Source: Absidia repens
Lineage: Eukaryota > Mucoromycota > Mucoromycetes > Mucorales > Cunninghamellaceae
Reading direction: 5' to 3'
DNA length: 64,000 nucleotides
Assembly (NCBI GenBank): GCA_002105175.1
Contig: MCGE01000033.1
Location: 310,001-374,000 of the forward strand
The notes below the pieces were generated by a model that did no database searches, was not told the DNA's origin, and saw nothing but the letters and a program-made list of their open reading frames with translations. The position numbers were made by a program, and so were the translations under genes. The first letter of the stretch is position 1. Every line of letters starts with the position of its first letter. Positions 46,468 through 58,787 of this stretch are shown piece after piece.

Positions 46468-49400
46468 TAAATAACGGTTCTTCACTTGTCCCTCTATTTT
46501 TTTTTTTTTATTTATTTTTTATTTTTTATGCGTTTGCTTTACCTTTTCCTTTTTGAGTGAAAGTACATCCGACGATCGTTTGGACGGTTTGACAGTATAA
46601 ATGACAATCACCTTGGACCATTTCAAGTTGCGACGTAAATACGAAGTTCGTCGTCCCTGTTTTTGCATACCCTGGTGCTGGTGCTGACTTTGCTGATGCT
46701 GATGCTGCTGCTGCTGGTGATGCTGCTGCTGCTGATGATGATGATGTTTTCGGCGCTTTCGAGTCCGTCCCAAATAGCATAGTACTGGACAACCATACAA
46801 AGTACCCACCACAAAATCAAGCACTGAGGAACGTTTGATCGTAACTGACGAGATGGATAAGGGATAACAAGTATGGGATGAATCACTAAAAGAGGATGAG
46901 TTGTTAGAAGTTGCTGTTGTTGATGCTGCTGATATTCTTGCCGTTGCTGTGGGTTCGTTTTGATCAGGCGAAGCTTTGAATGCATAGGTAGATGATGTCG
47001 AAGCATTGGTAGTTGTCGTCCTGATTGTGCAAGTAGGAGACATAGGGGACGATTCTGGCGGGTCATTGGATGGATTTTGTTGCTGTGTTGGTGGTGACCG
47101 TTTCTTCATTAGCGCCGCCAGTTGAGTAAGGGAGTAAGATTTCAATGTTCGGTGAGAGCGGACAACCAAATGACCATTCAACGTATCCATTTGATGACAC
47201 TCCATCATTTCAATCAGCTGGAATTCTTCACCAGTGCCTTCTCGAGCTGCCACCCATAATCCATGCTGTGTCCCTAATGCAATCACTTGATTTCCATCCG
47301 GTATCACTAATAAAAAAAGAAAGAAAATAAGCAAAACGAGCCATCCCCATCTGTTTTTTTTTTCTCAGGTTTTTACCAAAAGGCAAACTACAGAAGATGC
47401 GTCCACAGCCAGCTGGTAATTTACGATCCCCATTGATATTGATTGGATTTGATGATCCTACTGGTACTTGGCAAATAAGTCCCAGGCGGAATGGCGGCTT
47501 GATGTTGTCAGTCAAATGTTTGGCATTATTGGTGTTGTTCGAGATTATTGGTGATGTTGGTGACGTTGGTGATGGTAGTGATGCTGTGGTAGAGGTTGAA
47601 GTTGTAGTGAATGACGGTAGTGATGTTTTGAATGCTGAGTCCTCCAATGCTTTTTGAATCCAACCGTACCATTGATCCCGTTGCTGAAGATGCCGGCATT
47701 GTAAATCAAACGTGGTTTCCGGGTAAGCAAGGTGTCGAATGGTCAATCTTGATTGTCCATGATATCCTGTTGATTGCTGCAGTTGCTGTTCTTTTCCTTC
47801 TGATGGTTGCTGATTTTGTTGTGGTGGTGATGGGAAAAGCGGAGAAAACAAACGTATCGGGGACGTAGTTGGCGTTGTTACGTGCGTTGATGTTGTTGAT
47901 GAGGAGGATAATGAGAATAACGAAGATCTTCGACCAAGAAAAGAGGATGAATAACGAAATATTGAGTTTCTTCGTTTAACAAATCCCACAGGTGAAGACG
48001 GCGGCGTTGTTATCATAGGTGACACCAGTACTTTTTTGTCGATATGATGATGATGTTGTTGGCGGTGTAGAGTAGGAGATGTCGGCGGTATGTGGCTGCC
48101 CTTTTCAATGTTCGTCGGTGTTGATAGTGTAGCTGGTTCAGGGTAAGTTTGATGCGATCTTTTCATATGTTGCCAACGTTGAATGAGCCTAGCACGTAAA
48201 TGAAGACCTGTCACGGTAGGCAATTCGGCGACAGGTTGATGCATCCAATCAATAGCAGCATGCGCCGGTAATTCAGATAAATTGGTAGCACCGTTGACAT
48301 GTGCTGGTTTCGATGGCGAAGTTGATAAAGAAGAAGTTGGTGATAATGACGAGGAAGATGACGATGAACCTGACCCAGGAGATGAATCGGTTGACCAAGA
48401 TGATGACGTTGATGTTGTAGATGTCAAACTAAAGCGATGCCGTAGATCGGTTGTCCAAGCATTGTTGCGTCCACTACTGCTGATATTTCCGATATTGTTG
48501 GCCATATGATAATGATGATATCGTTGCTGATGACATTGGTGTGTGCTGATAATCCGCCCGGAGATCCGACGCATGATGGACGATCGTTGAGTACTGGCAC
48601 TAAGCATGGGTAATGGAATGGGTCTACCAATTAGCACATACTTCTCATGACCAGGTTGACCACGTGGCTTCGTTAGCAGTAAGGCATGTGAAAACAGGAA
48701 GACATGGCAGACCTGAGCACGGAGAGAGTGAGACGAGAGTCGAGTCAGGCGAAACCTTCCTTCATGTAACAAACAAACAGCACCATGATCACCACCAGAG
48801 AAAGCACCATGTTCAGTAATACCATCACCATTGGAGGAAGACAATAATCCCAAAGACGCTGCGGTCGATGCTGGAACCAAAGAAGAGGTGATGCGTAGAA
48901 GGTGAGTGTTCGTTTCGGCAATACGAATGGCTTCGTTCATCTGATGCAATAAATCCTGTAAGGTGTCTATGGCAGCATTCAAAGCCACTTGATCAGCCAT
49001 ATGGTCCGAATACTTGGCAATAGCTTCCAATTGTAGTTTGTATTTGGCGATCCGGAAGGTTGGTCGAGAGAGAAAGTGCTTGATATCCAGTTTGCGTACA
49101 CGGTCGTCCTCGTCCTGCGTATCCACCCACCTTCGAAAGGCTGCATTTCTGTATTTTTCCACGTCAAAAATGTATTTGGCTTGTACATGTCGTCCCGCAT
49201 AACTGATGTAAGGATCCACCAGGTAGGACGTGTGTTGGAGTAAGGCCGTACCCACAAAGTCAACAAACAACAGGAATGGATCTTGTCGATGACGCACCAA
49301 TTCATAACAAATACGACGATGATAGGTCTTGAGTTCCAGAGCAGGTTCAAACACAATCGCGTAAAACTTGTCCCGCCGTTTTCGTGAGTCCATCAGGCTG

Positions 49401-50569
49401 CGCGAGCTGTTGATAAATGGATGCGCATAGACTTGATTAAGAAGGGTGAGATCTTGACAGTAATCGAGTTCGGATTGAATTAATTCAGCAATAGCAGATT
49501 GACGTTTGATTTCCCGGATAGGATAAGTGTCCAGGATATGTCGCGGTACATGTTCAGTCCAAGAGCTTTGTTGCTTGTTCTGTAATAAAACAATGAAGTT
49601 TGATGAATAAAACAACAATATAAAACGAAGAAAACAACAACAAAAAACCAAGCCCACAGGTGATCAACCCTTTTTTTTTTGTGTGAGAGCCTGCAAAGAT
49701 TTAAACACCGGTTCTCGATCTATTGTTTCCCCGCCCTGCCCCCCTTTTCCTTGTCTCCACTTGCCCAATTTAGCCGATTCACTCTTCCCCCACACCAGAC
49801 TAGGACAATAAAATACCATATCAAGCATAACATGATGTAACTTAAAAAACAAACAATAACAAATTATTTATCTTTTACCTTTTCCATAATGTGATATTGT
49901 TGATTTTGTTGATGATTATTGTAAATAGAGAGCCATTGAGTATAGATTTTGTAAGGACAAGTAGGAACATAGCATGATGGCTGGGTTGGTTTACAACCGG
50001 CAGCATAACAATGAGCAAAACCAACTAAAAAACCATGAGCAAGTTCCTCTTGTTGTTGAAGAGAAGCTATGACGTAGATTTCGTTTTCAATATCGTTGTC
50101 GTTGTTGTCGTTGTCGTTGCTGGTGGTATTTTGGACATGGAGGTTTCGCTTGTACTTGGGTAACAGTAACTTTGCTGCAAGAAAAGAATCAAATAAAATT
50201 CTTGTTTGTCCGGTCATAGTCGATGGTATGTTGAAACAATAACTGAGAACGGCCTGAATACAAAAAAAAAAAAAAAAAAAAAAGGAGAATAAATACATAA
50301 CTCTTAATATTTTTCTTTCTCAAGTTTCATCATTTACCAAAACATCATCTTTTGTCAAGGTGGAACGATGAATATGCTCGAGAAAAGTAAGCCATAATTT
50401 GGATAGTAGTGGCGATAATGGGCTTGTGTGATGATGATTATCGGCGGCATAAGGACTGGATGCTATGCCATACTGATGATGATCTTCCTAAAAATTATAT
50501 ATCGATTAGTTCAATTAGTGTCGTTCATCTTCTTTATATAATAATGATGATTACTTTGATCAATTCCAT
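45659..50569 (-). CDS. Rho guanine nucleotide exchange factor (DH-PH-CNH; Rom1/Rom2-like)
   Basis: Seven minus-strand exons (50569-50555, 50487-50338, 50253-49879, 49579-47377, 47306-46543, 46423-45893, 45805-45659) join in frame to about 1,394 residues. Rom-type GEFs activate Rho1 at the plasma membrane for cell-wall synthesis and actin control. An N-terminal segment carries a Cys-rich CYAAGCKPTQPSCYVPTCPYK motif. The DH domain starts at EIKRQSAIAELIQSELDYCQDL and continues through FRIAKYKLQLEAIAKYS. A PH domain is interrupted by a roughly 200-residue Ser-rich insertion and ends in RDQWYGWIQKAL. The citron-homology domain runs from GLICQVPVGSS to the end, with PDGNQVIALGTQHGLWVA and VPGHNIRC-like IPGHNIRCVYL. 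The first coding exon is only 15 nt (MELIK). The 300-bp intron after exon 3 is unusually long here and could hide a small exon. Confidence 0.9.
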
Positions 50570-50774
50570 AAAGATAGCTGAAGAATTGGTTTTTTCTCAA
50601 AAAATAAAAAAAATAAAAAGGAGAGAAGGGAAAAAAAGGGAAAAGGTACAAAACAGAAGTTCAAATGGAGAAAATGGAATTTTTTAAATTGCCGCTTTGA
50701 CTCCCGCTTATTGAAAACTCTTTGATCCTCGTTTTCTGCCTGATTGTTTGTTGTTTCCTTTTTTCTTTTCCTTC
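50570..50774. promoter_or_regulatory. Short divergent promoter between RhoGEF and coiled-coil gene
   Basis: Only 205 bp separate the two start codons, so promoter elements must be shared or overlap. It is A-rich toward the GEF side and T-rich toward the other; no specific site is recognised. Confidence 0.4.
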
Positions 50775-52239
50775 ATGGATCGTTTATCTTTCCTTGATGA
50801 CCTCGAGGCGACTCGGGATAGTTCAGATACTCTTCATAACCTAATGAACTATTCAATGCCCAACTCGGTCACCTCGCTGGAAGTAAGTTGATCTTGGCTT
50901 TTTTGGGGGTTTATTATTATTCATCTGTGTGCCTTCGAGCTTTCATCTGTCCAGTGACAGACGACTCATTATGTATATATTTTATTATGATAGTTATCTG
51001 AAGAACCGCAGCCACCAAGACGCCAAATACAGCATGCTGATGTCCATACTCGACTTCGGCAACTAGAGCACAATATGGAACAACTTACCTACGCCAACAT
51101 CAGACTAGCTCGTAGCAACCGTAAACTGAAACTGGAGAGTGACCGAATAGTGGACGAACAAACGCAAGTACTTAAACAAGAAATTCAGGAACTCCGAAGA
51201 ATGAATGTACAACTACAAAGAAATAATCGTCTATTGCAAGATGATATGATGATTAAAACGGTAAGACAATGGGTATTTACGAAATGCATATTAAAGTATC
51301 GCCATATTAAATTATTTTTAATTATATATTTTGATTGTATGTATGTAGGAAGAACTGCATTCTGTGCGTGATGATCAAATTCGGCAAATGAAAAACGTGG
51401 GCCCCGAATATGAATACTTGGTACAAATGATCCACCTACTTTATAGACAAGTATGTTGTTTGAAACAAAGAACAAAATGAAATGGATAGGCAATTGATTT
51501 GGAATAATGTACTATTTTATAGTTAGACGGGAAAACCAATTGTGACAAGACATGTTGTTATACCAACCTTCCACTTAGTCAAGGATTCTCGGTGTTGACT
51601 CTTCCACCAGAAACTGAAGAACAACGACCTGAACCACAACATATTTGCCGACCAGTGATTCATTCCAACATTTCCCGTAGTGACTTTGCAAGCTCTTTGG
51701 AACAAGAAAATGGTCAACTTCGGCAAAGCATGGAATCACTCAAAATGGAACAAGAAGACCTACAAGTGTTAATCAAAGAAAAGGATGATGTGGCCGAAGT
51801 ACTCAAAAGTGAACTACGGATGAAAGATGCTATTGTTAGTCAACTAGAAAAGGATTTTGAACGAATGGAACTTGAAGTCTTGGATTTACAAAAGGTATTA
51901 AAAGAATGATCGCCGCGGGGTCTAAAAAAAGGTTTTGGTGCATGGTGTGTATAGTATGCAATACATATCTTTATTCTCAACTATATATTAACTTGTATAT
52001 TATAGGACTGGCGCTATTCTGACCGTATCATCAAATCTGAATCCTCGTTTACCGATATCCATGCCTTCCCATTACCCCCCTCCATACCTACCAAAGAAGC
52101 CCCTCACCATCATCATCATCATCACCATCACCGTAGTATTAGTAATGACGATAGTATTAGCATTAGTATTAGCCATACCCTCTCCACCACCGAATCCTCT
52201 CCATGCTCTCCAGTCTCTGAATATTCTCTTGTTGATTAG
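50775..52239 (+). CDS. Coiled-coil protein of unknown function
   Basis: Five exons (50775-50882, 50994-51260, 51349-51450, 51523-51894, 52006-52239) join in frame to 360 residues. I do not recognise the family. Residues about 45-125 and 215-285 are coiled coils (VHTRLRQLEHNMEQLTYANIRLARSNRKLKLE; SSLEQENGQLRQSMESLKMEQEDL...). They flank a short globular-looking segment, YEYLVQMIHLLYRQLDGKTNCDKTCCYTNLP, with three cysteines. The C-terminus has a nine-His run and repeated SIS, ending SPVSEYSLVD. If the last intron is not removed, translation would stop a few codons into it (VLKE then TGA). The spliced form was chosen because the downstream frame is open and continuous to a natural stop. No membrane segment. 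Confidence 0.65.
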
Positions 52240-53221
52240 AAGTGTTATGTTGATTATTTTACAAAGAAAAAAGAAAATTATACTTATACTAATAAAAAAA
52301 AAAGGACCTTAGATGATCTATTCTTTATATTACTGTTGTACTTGATAAGTTTGTGGAACTCTTTTTATTACTCATACCCTCATACACAAGCGCACCTGAC
52401 GCTATCAAGGAAAATAAGGGGACCATCTGAAAAATTTTCCAATAGGAAATCTTCTCCGCCAATCAAATCGCCCCTTTTGTCCCACTCTTTCAATATTTAT
52501 TTTTTCTCTGTTGCTATTTTTTTTTTTTTTTCTTCTTGTTTCTTTGAAGTCCATCTCCCAAAACTTTTCCCCTCCTCCCCCCTTCTCTTCCTCCTTTTTT
52601 TTTTACTCTTTTGTTGAAAAAGGATCAAAGGAAGTCTTTACAAAAAAAAAAAACGAAACTAGCATTTACAGTTGACTTTTTTTTTATTCTTACTTTTGTT
52701 GTTTGTTTGACGAAGAAAAACCACTGAATCTGAATAAAAAGAACCATACTTTGGCTTTTTTTGACTTTTTTTTTTATTATCTTTCCATCCTTTCCCCCAA
52801 CTCCATCCTCTATCTTTTGGACATTGACTTGTTCATTGATTAAAATCTGTAGTTTAGCTTGATCTAATCACTGCCCCTTCCTCTCAAACAAAACAAAGAA
52901 CCGTCCTTTTTTTCTTCTTTTACTCTTTTTTGTTTCTTTGTTGGACTTTTTCTTTTATCAAAAACACACACACAAAAAAAAAAAAAACGTACACTTTGGG
53001 CACCTTCATTGTTTCTCTCTGTGACTATTTTCTTTTGGGTTACTTCTCTGAACAAATTATTGGCCTTGAATCATACAAGGTAAGCCAAGAAAATCTGATT
53101 ATATGAACACTTTTTACTGATCTTTTATTTCCTTCCGGTAGACTTCTGATTCTGTAGCTGTCTTTTTTTCTTTTCTTTTGGATACATACCCACTTTTATT
53201 ATCTCTTTGGCTTTTGAAAAA
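52240..53221. promoter_or_regulatory. Long pyrimidine-rich leader/promoter of the cyclin gene, with probable 5' UTR intron
   Basis: Nearly 1 kb without a coding region. It is dominated by CT-rich runs with many T tracts (52500-52620, 52740-52960). A consensus donor GTAAGC at 53080 and acceptor GGTAG ending 53142 fit a 63-nt 5' UTR intron. Long leaders of this kind are common for regulated fungal cyclins; here the point is inferred. Confidence 0.45.
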
Positions 53222-54955
53222 ATGCATTTACGTGTGGAAACAGCCCAACCTTATACATTATTTCCAACAAAACCGACATTTGTCAGCCACCCTCCTCATC
53301 CTCCGCCAACAGCGTCTTACCCATATCCTCCGCATTCGACCTTGGGATATCACCATCAACCTTTCGCAAACAGCCTTCCTTACCCTCATCAATATCATCC
53401 TCAACAATATCATCATCACACGTATTCATATGGTGGTGCAAGTTACCACAATGCTAATGCTGTGAAGCGGTCCTCGTCAGCTTTTGAACCATTGTTTTAT
53501 CAGCTACAGCAACATGTATTACCTCCCTCACCTCCAACAACACCGATTAGTGACATGGATCGATCACCGACACTGGCTGATTTTGCTGCGTCAATTGTCT
53601 ACTTGATGTGGCATGCAAGAAAGCCGTTTTTGGTGGCCGCCACGAAACCCAGCTCTCCTTATCGACATTCCTTTTCTTCTTCGGTTTCGGGGAATGCTAG
53701 TCCTGCCTTTAAACGGTTTTGTCTTCAGGTAAATTAAATAATTTGGGGGGGGGAGATATATATAGGAGTTTGGTTTATATGTGAGAGCGCCATGACTCAA
53801 ATCCCATGATTTTATTTATGATAGGTTCTTACGGCAACACAACTCTCTGAATCGGCAGTTTTCTTGGCACTCAAATATATTGCGAACCTACTTGAATCCA
53901 ATCCATCCATCGAAGGTGCCGAAGGATCCGAATACCGGTTGTTTATTGTCGCATTGATGCTGGCCAACAAGTTTTTGGATGACAATACATTCACCAATAA
54001 GACATGGTCGGAAGTCAGCGGCATGAAGGTACAGGACTTGAACATCATGGAATCCGAATTCTTGGAAGCCCTGGAATATCATTTGTTTGTACGGGAAGAA
54101 GAATACATGACTTGGAAATCGGTCTTGGATACTTGCCGTCAACGCTATGGTCAACAACATGCCTTGATGATGATGATGCCCACCAACACAACGACATTGG
54201 CTGACCCCCACTCTCTTCAACGACAGGAATGGATCACGTCCACTTTACACAGCCTGGGCCTTTATAAGTCGTCTGACGGGAACAAGCATTTGGATGATGA
54301 TCAGCAACAACATCACTATATCGAAACCGACGACGACGACGATGATGATGAAGATGAAGATGAAGAAGTAGTGGATGATGAGGACGACGACGACGACGAC
54401 GATGATGATGAAATGTTTCAAATGATGCACCAGCAACATCACCTTCAGCAACAAGAAGAGCAACAACAGCGGACTTTATGGCCAGCTGCGGCGCCGGCGG
54501 CGACTCGGGAACATCAACAACACCATCACCACCCATTCTACCGTATGCAACAGGAACAGCATTCTTATCCGTCCATGACCACACCACCTCTCTCCTTACC
54601 TTCTTCGCATCCTCGTGCTGAACGATCTTCTGCTTTCTCTCGACCTACGTCTGATACAACAAGAAACGATACTGGCCGGTCCTCATCCTCTTCTTTTATG
54701 CAGTACAGCAGTGGGGCATCCTCGACCCATCATCACGCCTCACTTCAACCCCACCGGTCCTCTTCTGTGTACCGTTCCTCCGTGCCACCTGGATTTCAAC
54801 GCCGGTCGTCCCCTTGGGAACCGTTACGCGATCGATGCGGTGAGTCGTTCTATTCCCATCAGCCCTTCCATCCTTATCAGCGCCAACCAGCAACGTTTGC
54901 ACCTCCTCTTCCTCCGCCTTCTCTTCGGACAGCCACCACGGCGTGGGGTGGATGA
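53222..54955 (+). CDS. PHO80/PCL-family cyclin
   Basis: Two exons (53222-53728, 53825-54955) encode 545 residues. The cyclin box straddles the intron: TLADFAASIVYLMWHARK, then VLTATQLSESAVFLALKYIANLL, the typical EYRLFIVALMLANKFLDDNTFTNKTWSEVSGM and LNIMESEFLEALEYHLFV. This is the Pho80/Pcl type that binds a Pho85-class CDK. The N-terminal 110 residues are Pro/His/Tyr-rich. After the cyclin box is an Asp/Glu run (about 30 acidic residues), then Gln/His-rich and Ser/Pro-rich tails, so the protein is much longer than yeast Pcl cyclins. The first in-frame ATG is at 53222; an upstream TTG at 53207 was rejected. Which Pcl subgroup (Pcl1/2/9, Clg1) is unclear. AATAAA lies near 55420. Confidence 0.88.
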
Positions 54956-55263
54956 AATCAAACAACAACCAGCACCATTTCTCTTTTGTGACCTCCCGGA
55001 CTTTTATTTTATAAATATATATATTACATATACTTTAGTGGCTATTATTATTATTATTATTATTATTTTTATATACTATATTTGATATCATTTTTTACTT
55101 TTTATATTACAACTCCCCTTCCCACCCCTCTCTCTCTTTAGTTTAGACACTCTTTGATATACATGTTTATCCTTCCTTTTTTTTTTTTTTCTCTACTCTT
55201 TACTGATGTAGTTTTTTTTTATTTTCTTTTTATTTTTTATTCCTTATACTTTAGTCACAACCC

Positions 55264-55318
<55 letters not shown>

Positions 55319-56096
55319 ACGGTACGCATGCATTTTGCTTGCTGCTGTAACTATCCCTCTTACCCCCCTTTTTTTTTTATTTGGTTATGAAAATCCTATT
55401 TACACAAAAAAAAACTTTAAATAAAGATTATGAAAACCCTTGATGGTTGATCCGTTTCTTTCGGGATCTGATCTTCCAAACCCAAAAAAAAAAAAAGAGA
55501 CAATCGTCTCTTTTTGGTTTTATATATATATATATATATATTATGATAGTGTGTTGTATTTAGATGAGTTGGATTAAAAAAAGGGATTGAAAGGGATAGA
55601 TGCTTTTGAATAAATAATGGGGTAATAGGGTTGACCTTTCTATGGCGAAGGGCACATGTGAAGAAAATTGGCTCACTATGGGACTTACAACAAAATATCT
55701 ATATCTATATATATATAAAGATGATGAAAAAACAAGTTGGTTTTATCATAAAAGAAGAGAACAGATGTGGATGATACTGTTCAGGGCAAAAATAAAGTTG
55801 GTTTTTATTGTAAAAATAAATAAATATATAGCTATGTAAATGATATTGGTTTTGAATAAATGATGAGGCAATATAAAAAAAAGGGGGGAGGGTAGAAAAG
55901 AGTTTTGAACGGTGGTAGACAAAGAGATAGAGCTAAACTAAATGATGCGATGAATGAATGGATGAATGAATGAATGATATATAGATATATAAATTTATAT
56001 ATAAAACTGACAAGGTAAAAGTAAAAAATCAAAGGAAGTGGGGGGAAGGAGGAAAAGCGGGGAAATCGTTCGAAGACAAACAGGTATATATATATC
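54956..56096. other. Convergent intergenic region between the cyclin and GATA genes
   Basis: About 1.1 kb. It contains ATT microsatellite (about 55043-55065), the longest homopolymer of the window (50 T at 55267-55316), a TA run near 55521, tandem ATGAATGA-like units near 55945-55980 and several AATAAA motifs for both genes. No gene is seen. Confidence 0.45.
55267..55316. repeat. 50-base poly(T) tract
   Basis: Uninterrupted T run in the 3' flank of the cyclin gene. Such tracts are common in this genome (43 A at 7336-7378, 39 T at 2722-2760) but this is the longest. Confidence 0.95.
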
Positions 56097-58787
56097 CTAA
56101 TTCATATAAGAAGGTAGATGATGTTGATGGTGGATATAATTAAAGGAGAGTGTGGACTGATGATGATGCTGAGGATGATGGGGCGAGGTGGGCGACGAGG
56201 CGGCTGACGAGGCAGTCATCGGGTACATCGGCTGTTGTTGTTCTTCATTGCTCGTATCTGTCACGTTCATGATCATTTCATTTCCCATGGTTGTTTCCGG
56301 CGATGGTGATGGTGAATGTGAAGGAGATGATGCCGACGAGGAGGGTGTTGTCAAATCACCACCGCCACCACCTTTGGATTTTTTCCCATTCTTGCGTCCA
56401 TGTTGTGGAGTGTTGCTTTCATACCGTTGGCGCTTTTTGATTGTATCGGTCTTCATCGATAGCGGTCGTTTTTCATGGTGAAGTTTCAAGCTATTTCAGG
56501 AAAAAAAAACAACAACACAAAAATGTCGAATCAGTCAGTTAACAAAACGCACATGCACAGACCTATTCCCCCCCCCAAAAAAAAGAGAGAAACTTACTAT
56601 AATCCACAGGCATTGCAAAGGGGTGCCCCTTGATCATTTCGCCGCCAAAGGGGTGTATTTGTTGTCAAACAGTTTGAGCATACCAACTGAATAGATTCTT
56701 CTTCTTTGGCTTCTTTTCTAGAGTTATGAGGCTTCAGCGTCTTTGGTCTCGGCGTATTATGTAGTTTTTGACTAAAACGAAGAAAAAAGAAAAAAAAAAG
56801 TGAGCATAAGTATTCCCCTTTTCAAGAAAAATTGAGGGATTCAAGCATATTCACTTACTATAGACCACATGCATTACATAGTAGTTCATCGTCCGAAGAA
56901 CGTCTCCAAAGAGGGGTTGAGGTGGCAGCGCAGTTACTACATATAGGTTTCGCATCCATACCAGCTAAATCGCTGTTTCCTGAAGATAAAGCTGACCTAC
57001 TGGAAGTTGTTGCTGTGTTATTTCCGTTGTTGAGCTTGATGGAAAGAGAATCAAACGGATTGGCTTGGTGTTGGGTATGTAGAGGTGGAGTGGTGGGTGC
57101 TGATGCAGGGAATACATGTTGATGTTGTTGATACGGATAAGAAGTGTGGTCAATCTCTACCTTGGGCGTCACTGCTGCTGATGCTGCTGCTGTTGTCATG
57201 GAGGTCAGATCATAGTTCGCCGCGCCATTCATATTTCGACTATATACGACAAAAAATCGAATCGAGTGAGTAAACTTCAATAGGGATTTTTTCTTTTTTT
57301 GATCATCACTTACATTGTGTAGTCATCCATTGCGCAACTGCTATTGTTTGTAGTGGATGTGGTTGTAGATGATGATGATGGTGATGATGTGGAAAGTGGG
57401 GGAGTTGATAAAACGGTGTTCGTACTATTGTTGTTGCTATTGTTGCTATAAGAAGCGTGTGGTGGCTGTGGTTGCGGTTGCTGCGGCGCCAGACCACGGT
57501 TGGTTACAAGTTTCATACCCAATGTACCTGAAGGAAGAGGTGGCGGCATAGATGATGAGTTGGCCACATACATTGCTCCATTTATCCCAGTCTGTGTATT
57601 CGTCGACGAAGGATCCACTTCCATTTGCACTTGCTGAGGATGAGTTTGGTTTTGAGGTAAAACGATGGACTTGAGGGCATGGACATTGGCATGCCATAAT
57701 TTGTCATTGGTGATGGATAAACCTGCTGCTGCTGCTGATATTGCTGATGTTGTTGTGGATGCTGTTGCTGCTGCTGCTGTTGTTGTTGTTGTTGTTGTTG
57801 TTGCTGCATTTGCTGTTGCGGGGTCTGTTGATATTGCTGTTGAGAAGAAGATGGATGATGATGTGTCGTTATAGAAGATGACTGGGTAGGTTGATGGTGG
57901 TGATGGTGATGGTGTTGTTGTTGTTGTTGATGATATTCCACTAATGGAGATGATACTGGTGTGAAATAATTGTTGCCACTAAAGGAAGGAGTAGTACTGG
58001 TGGTAGAAGAAGGATTAGTAGTAACGAGTGCTGCGGGCCAACTTGAGTCATTTTCCATCATAAAGTCCAAAGTACCACTGGCACCAGCTTGTTGCAAAAA
58101 GTCACCTTGATAAGCATCAAAAATATCTTCCAGTTCTATCATTTGGTCACTTGCTTGATCCGAAGTGAATTGATGCAAAGTAAAGTTGCTGGTAGTTTGG
58201 CTAGTATCGACCATCAGGGGTTGTTTCGACGATGACGGGATGGTATCCGGTTGTTGCTGTTGTTGCGGCTGTGTGATCGGTTGTTGTTGTTGCTGCTGAC
58301 CCAATCCTGTTCCAACTTGCTGACTACTGTCAATTGTAATATTGGTTGGTTGCGTAAAACGACAATCTGAAGACGATGAAAATGACTTGCCCTCATAGCT
58401 GTCCATCACTGCTGTTGAACAGGTCGCTTGTGCAAGTTGACCAGTAGTATTTGATACAAAAGTGGCTGTGGTAGCGTTGTTGCTGTTGCTGTTCTCGTTG
58501 GGCTTTTGTTTGTCCTTCAGGGGAGTTAATTTCGCCTGATGATGATCGAGTTGTGATGTCGTTGATTTGGATAGTTTTTGGAATGATTCGCCTGTTGATT
58601 TTTCATTGATGAGATGTTGTCGGAACCAGAGTCGCCATGATAAGTTTTCTAAACGAGACCCATTTTCTAAAGAATCTTTGACTTTGGTGCACACCCGCCA
58701 GGTTTTGGAGAGATCTTCTTCCGAGTCCAGGTTCGAAAACGGAGAGAAAGATTTGTTGCCTTTGATTTTCAATACAAGAGGCGCCAT
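56097..58787 (-). CDS. GATA transcription factor with two zinc fingers and AreA-type N-terminal domain, one apparent missing base
   Basis: Four minus-strand exons (58787-57314, 57239-56859, 56771-56598, 56490-56097) give about 807 residues if one missing base near 57661 is allowed. The N-terminus holds the fungal GATA N-terminal motif ([32 protein letters not shown]), as in nitrogen regulators of the AreA/Nit-2 class. Two GATA fingers follow, [14 protein letters not shown]...LCNACGLYQKLH and [14 protein letters not shown]...LCNACGLYLKLH, each with 17-residue loops. They are separated by about 30 residues, including [13 protein letters not shown]. The spacer has no cysteine cluster, which argues against an SreA/Fep1 iron regulator. 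The middle is Gln/His/Ser-rich. The break lies in a TTTT run (coding strand); a fifth T would join MPSSPSF to [11 protein letters not shown] role in nitrogen metabolite control is likely but inferred. Confidence 0.87.
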
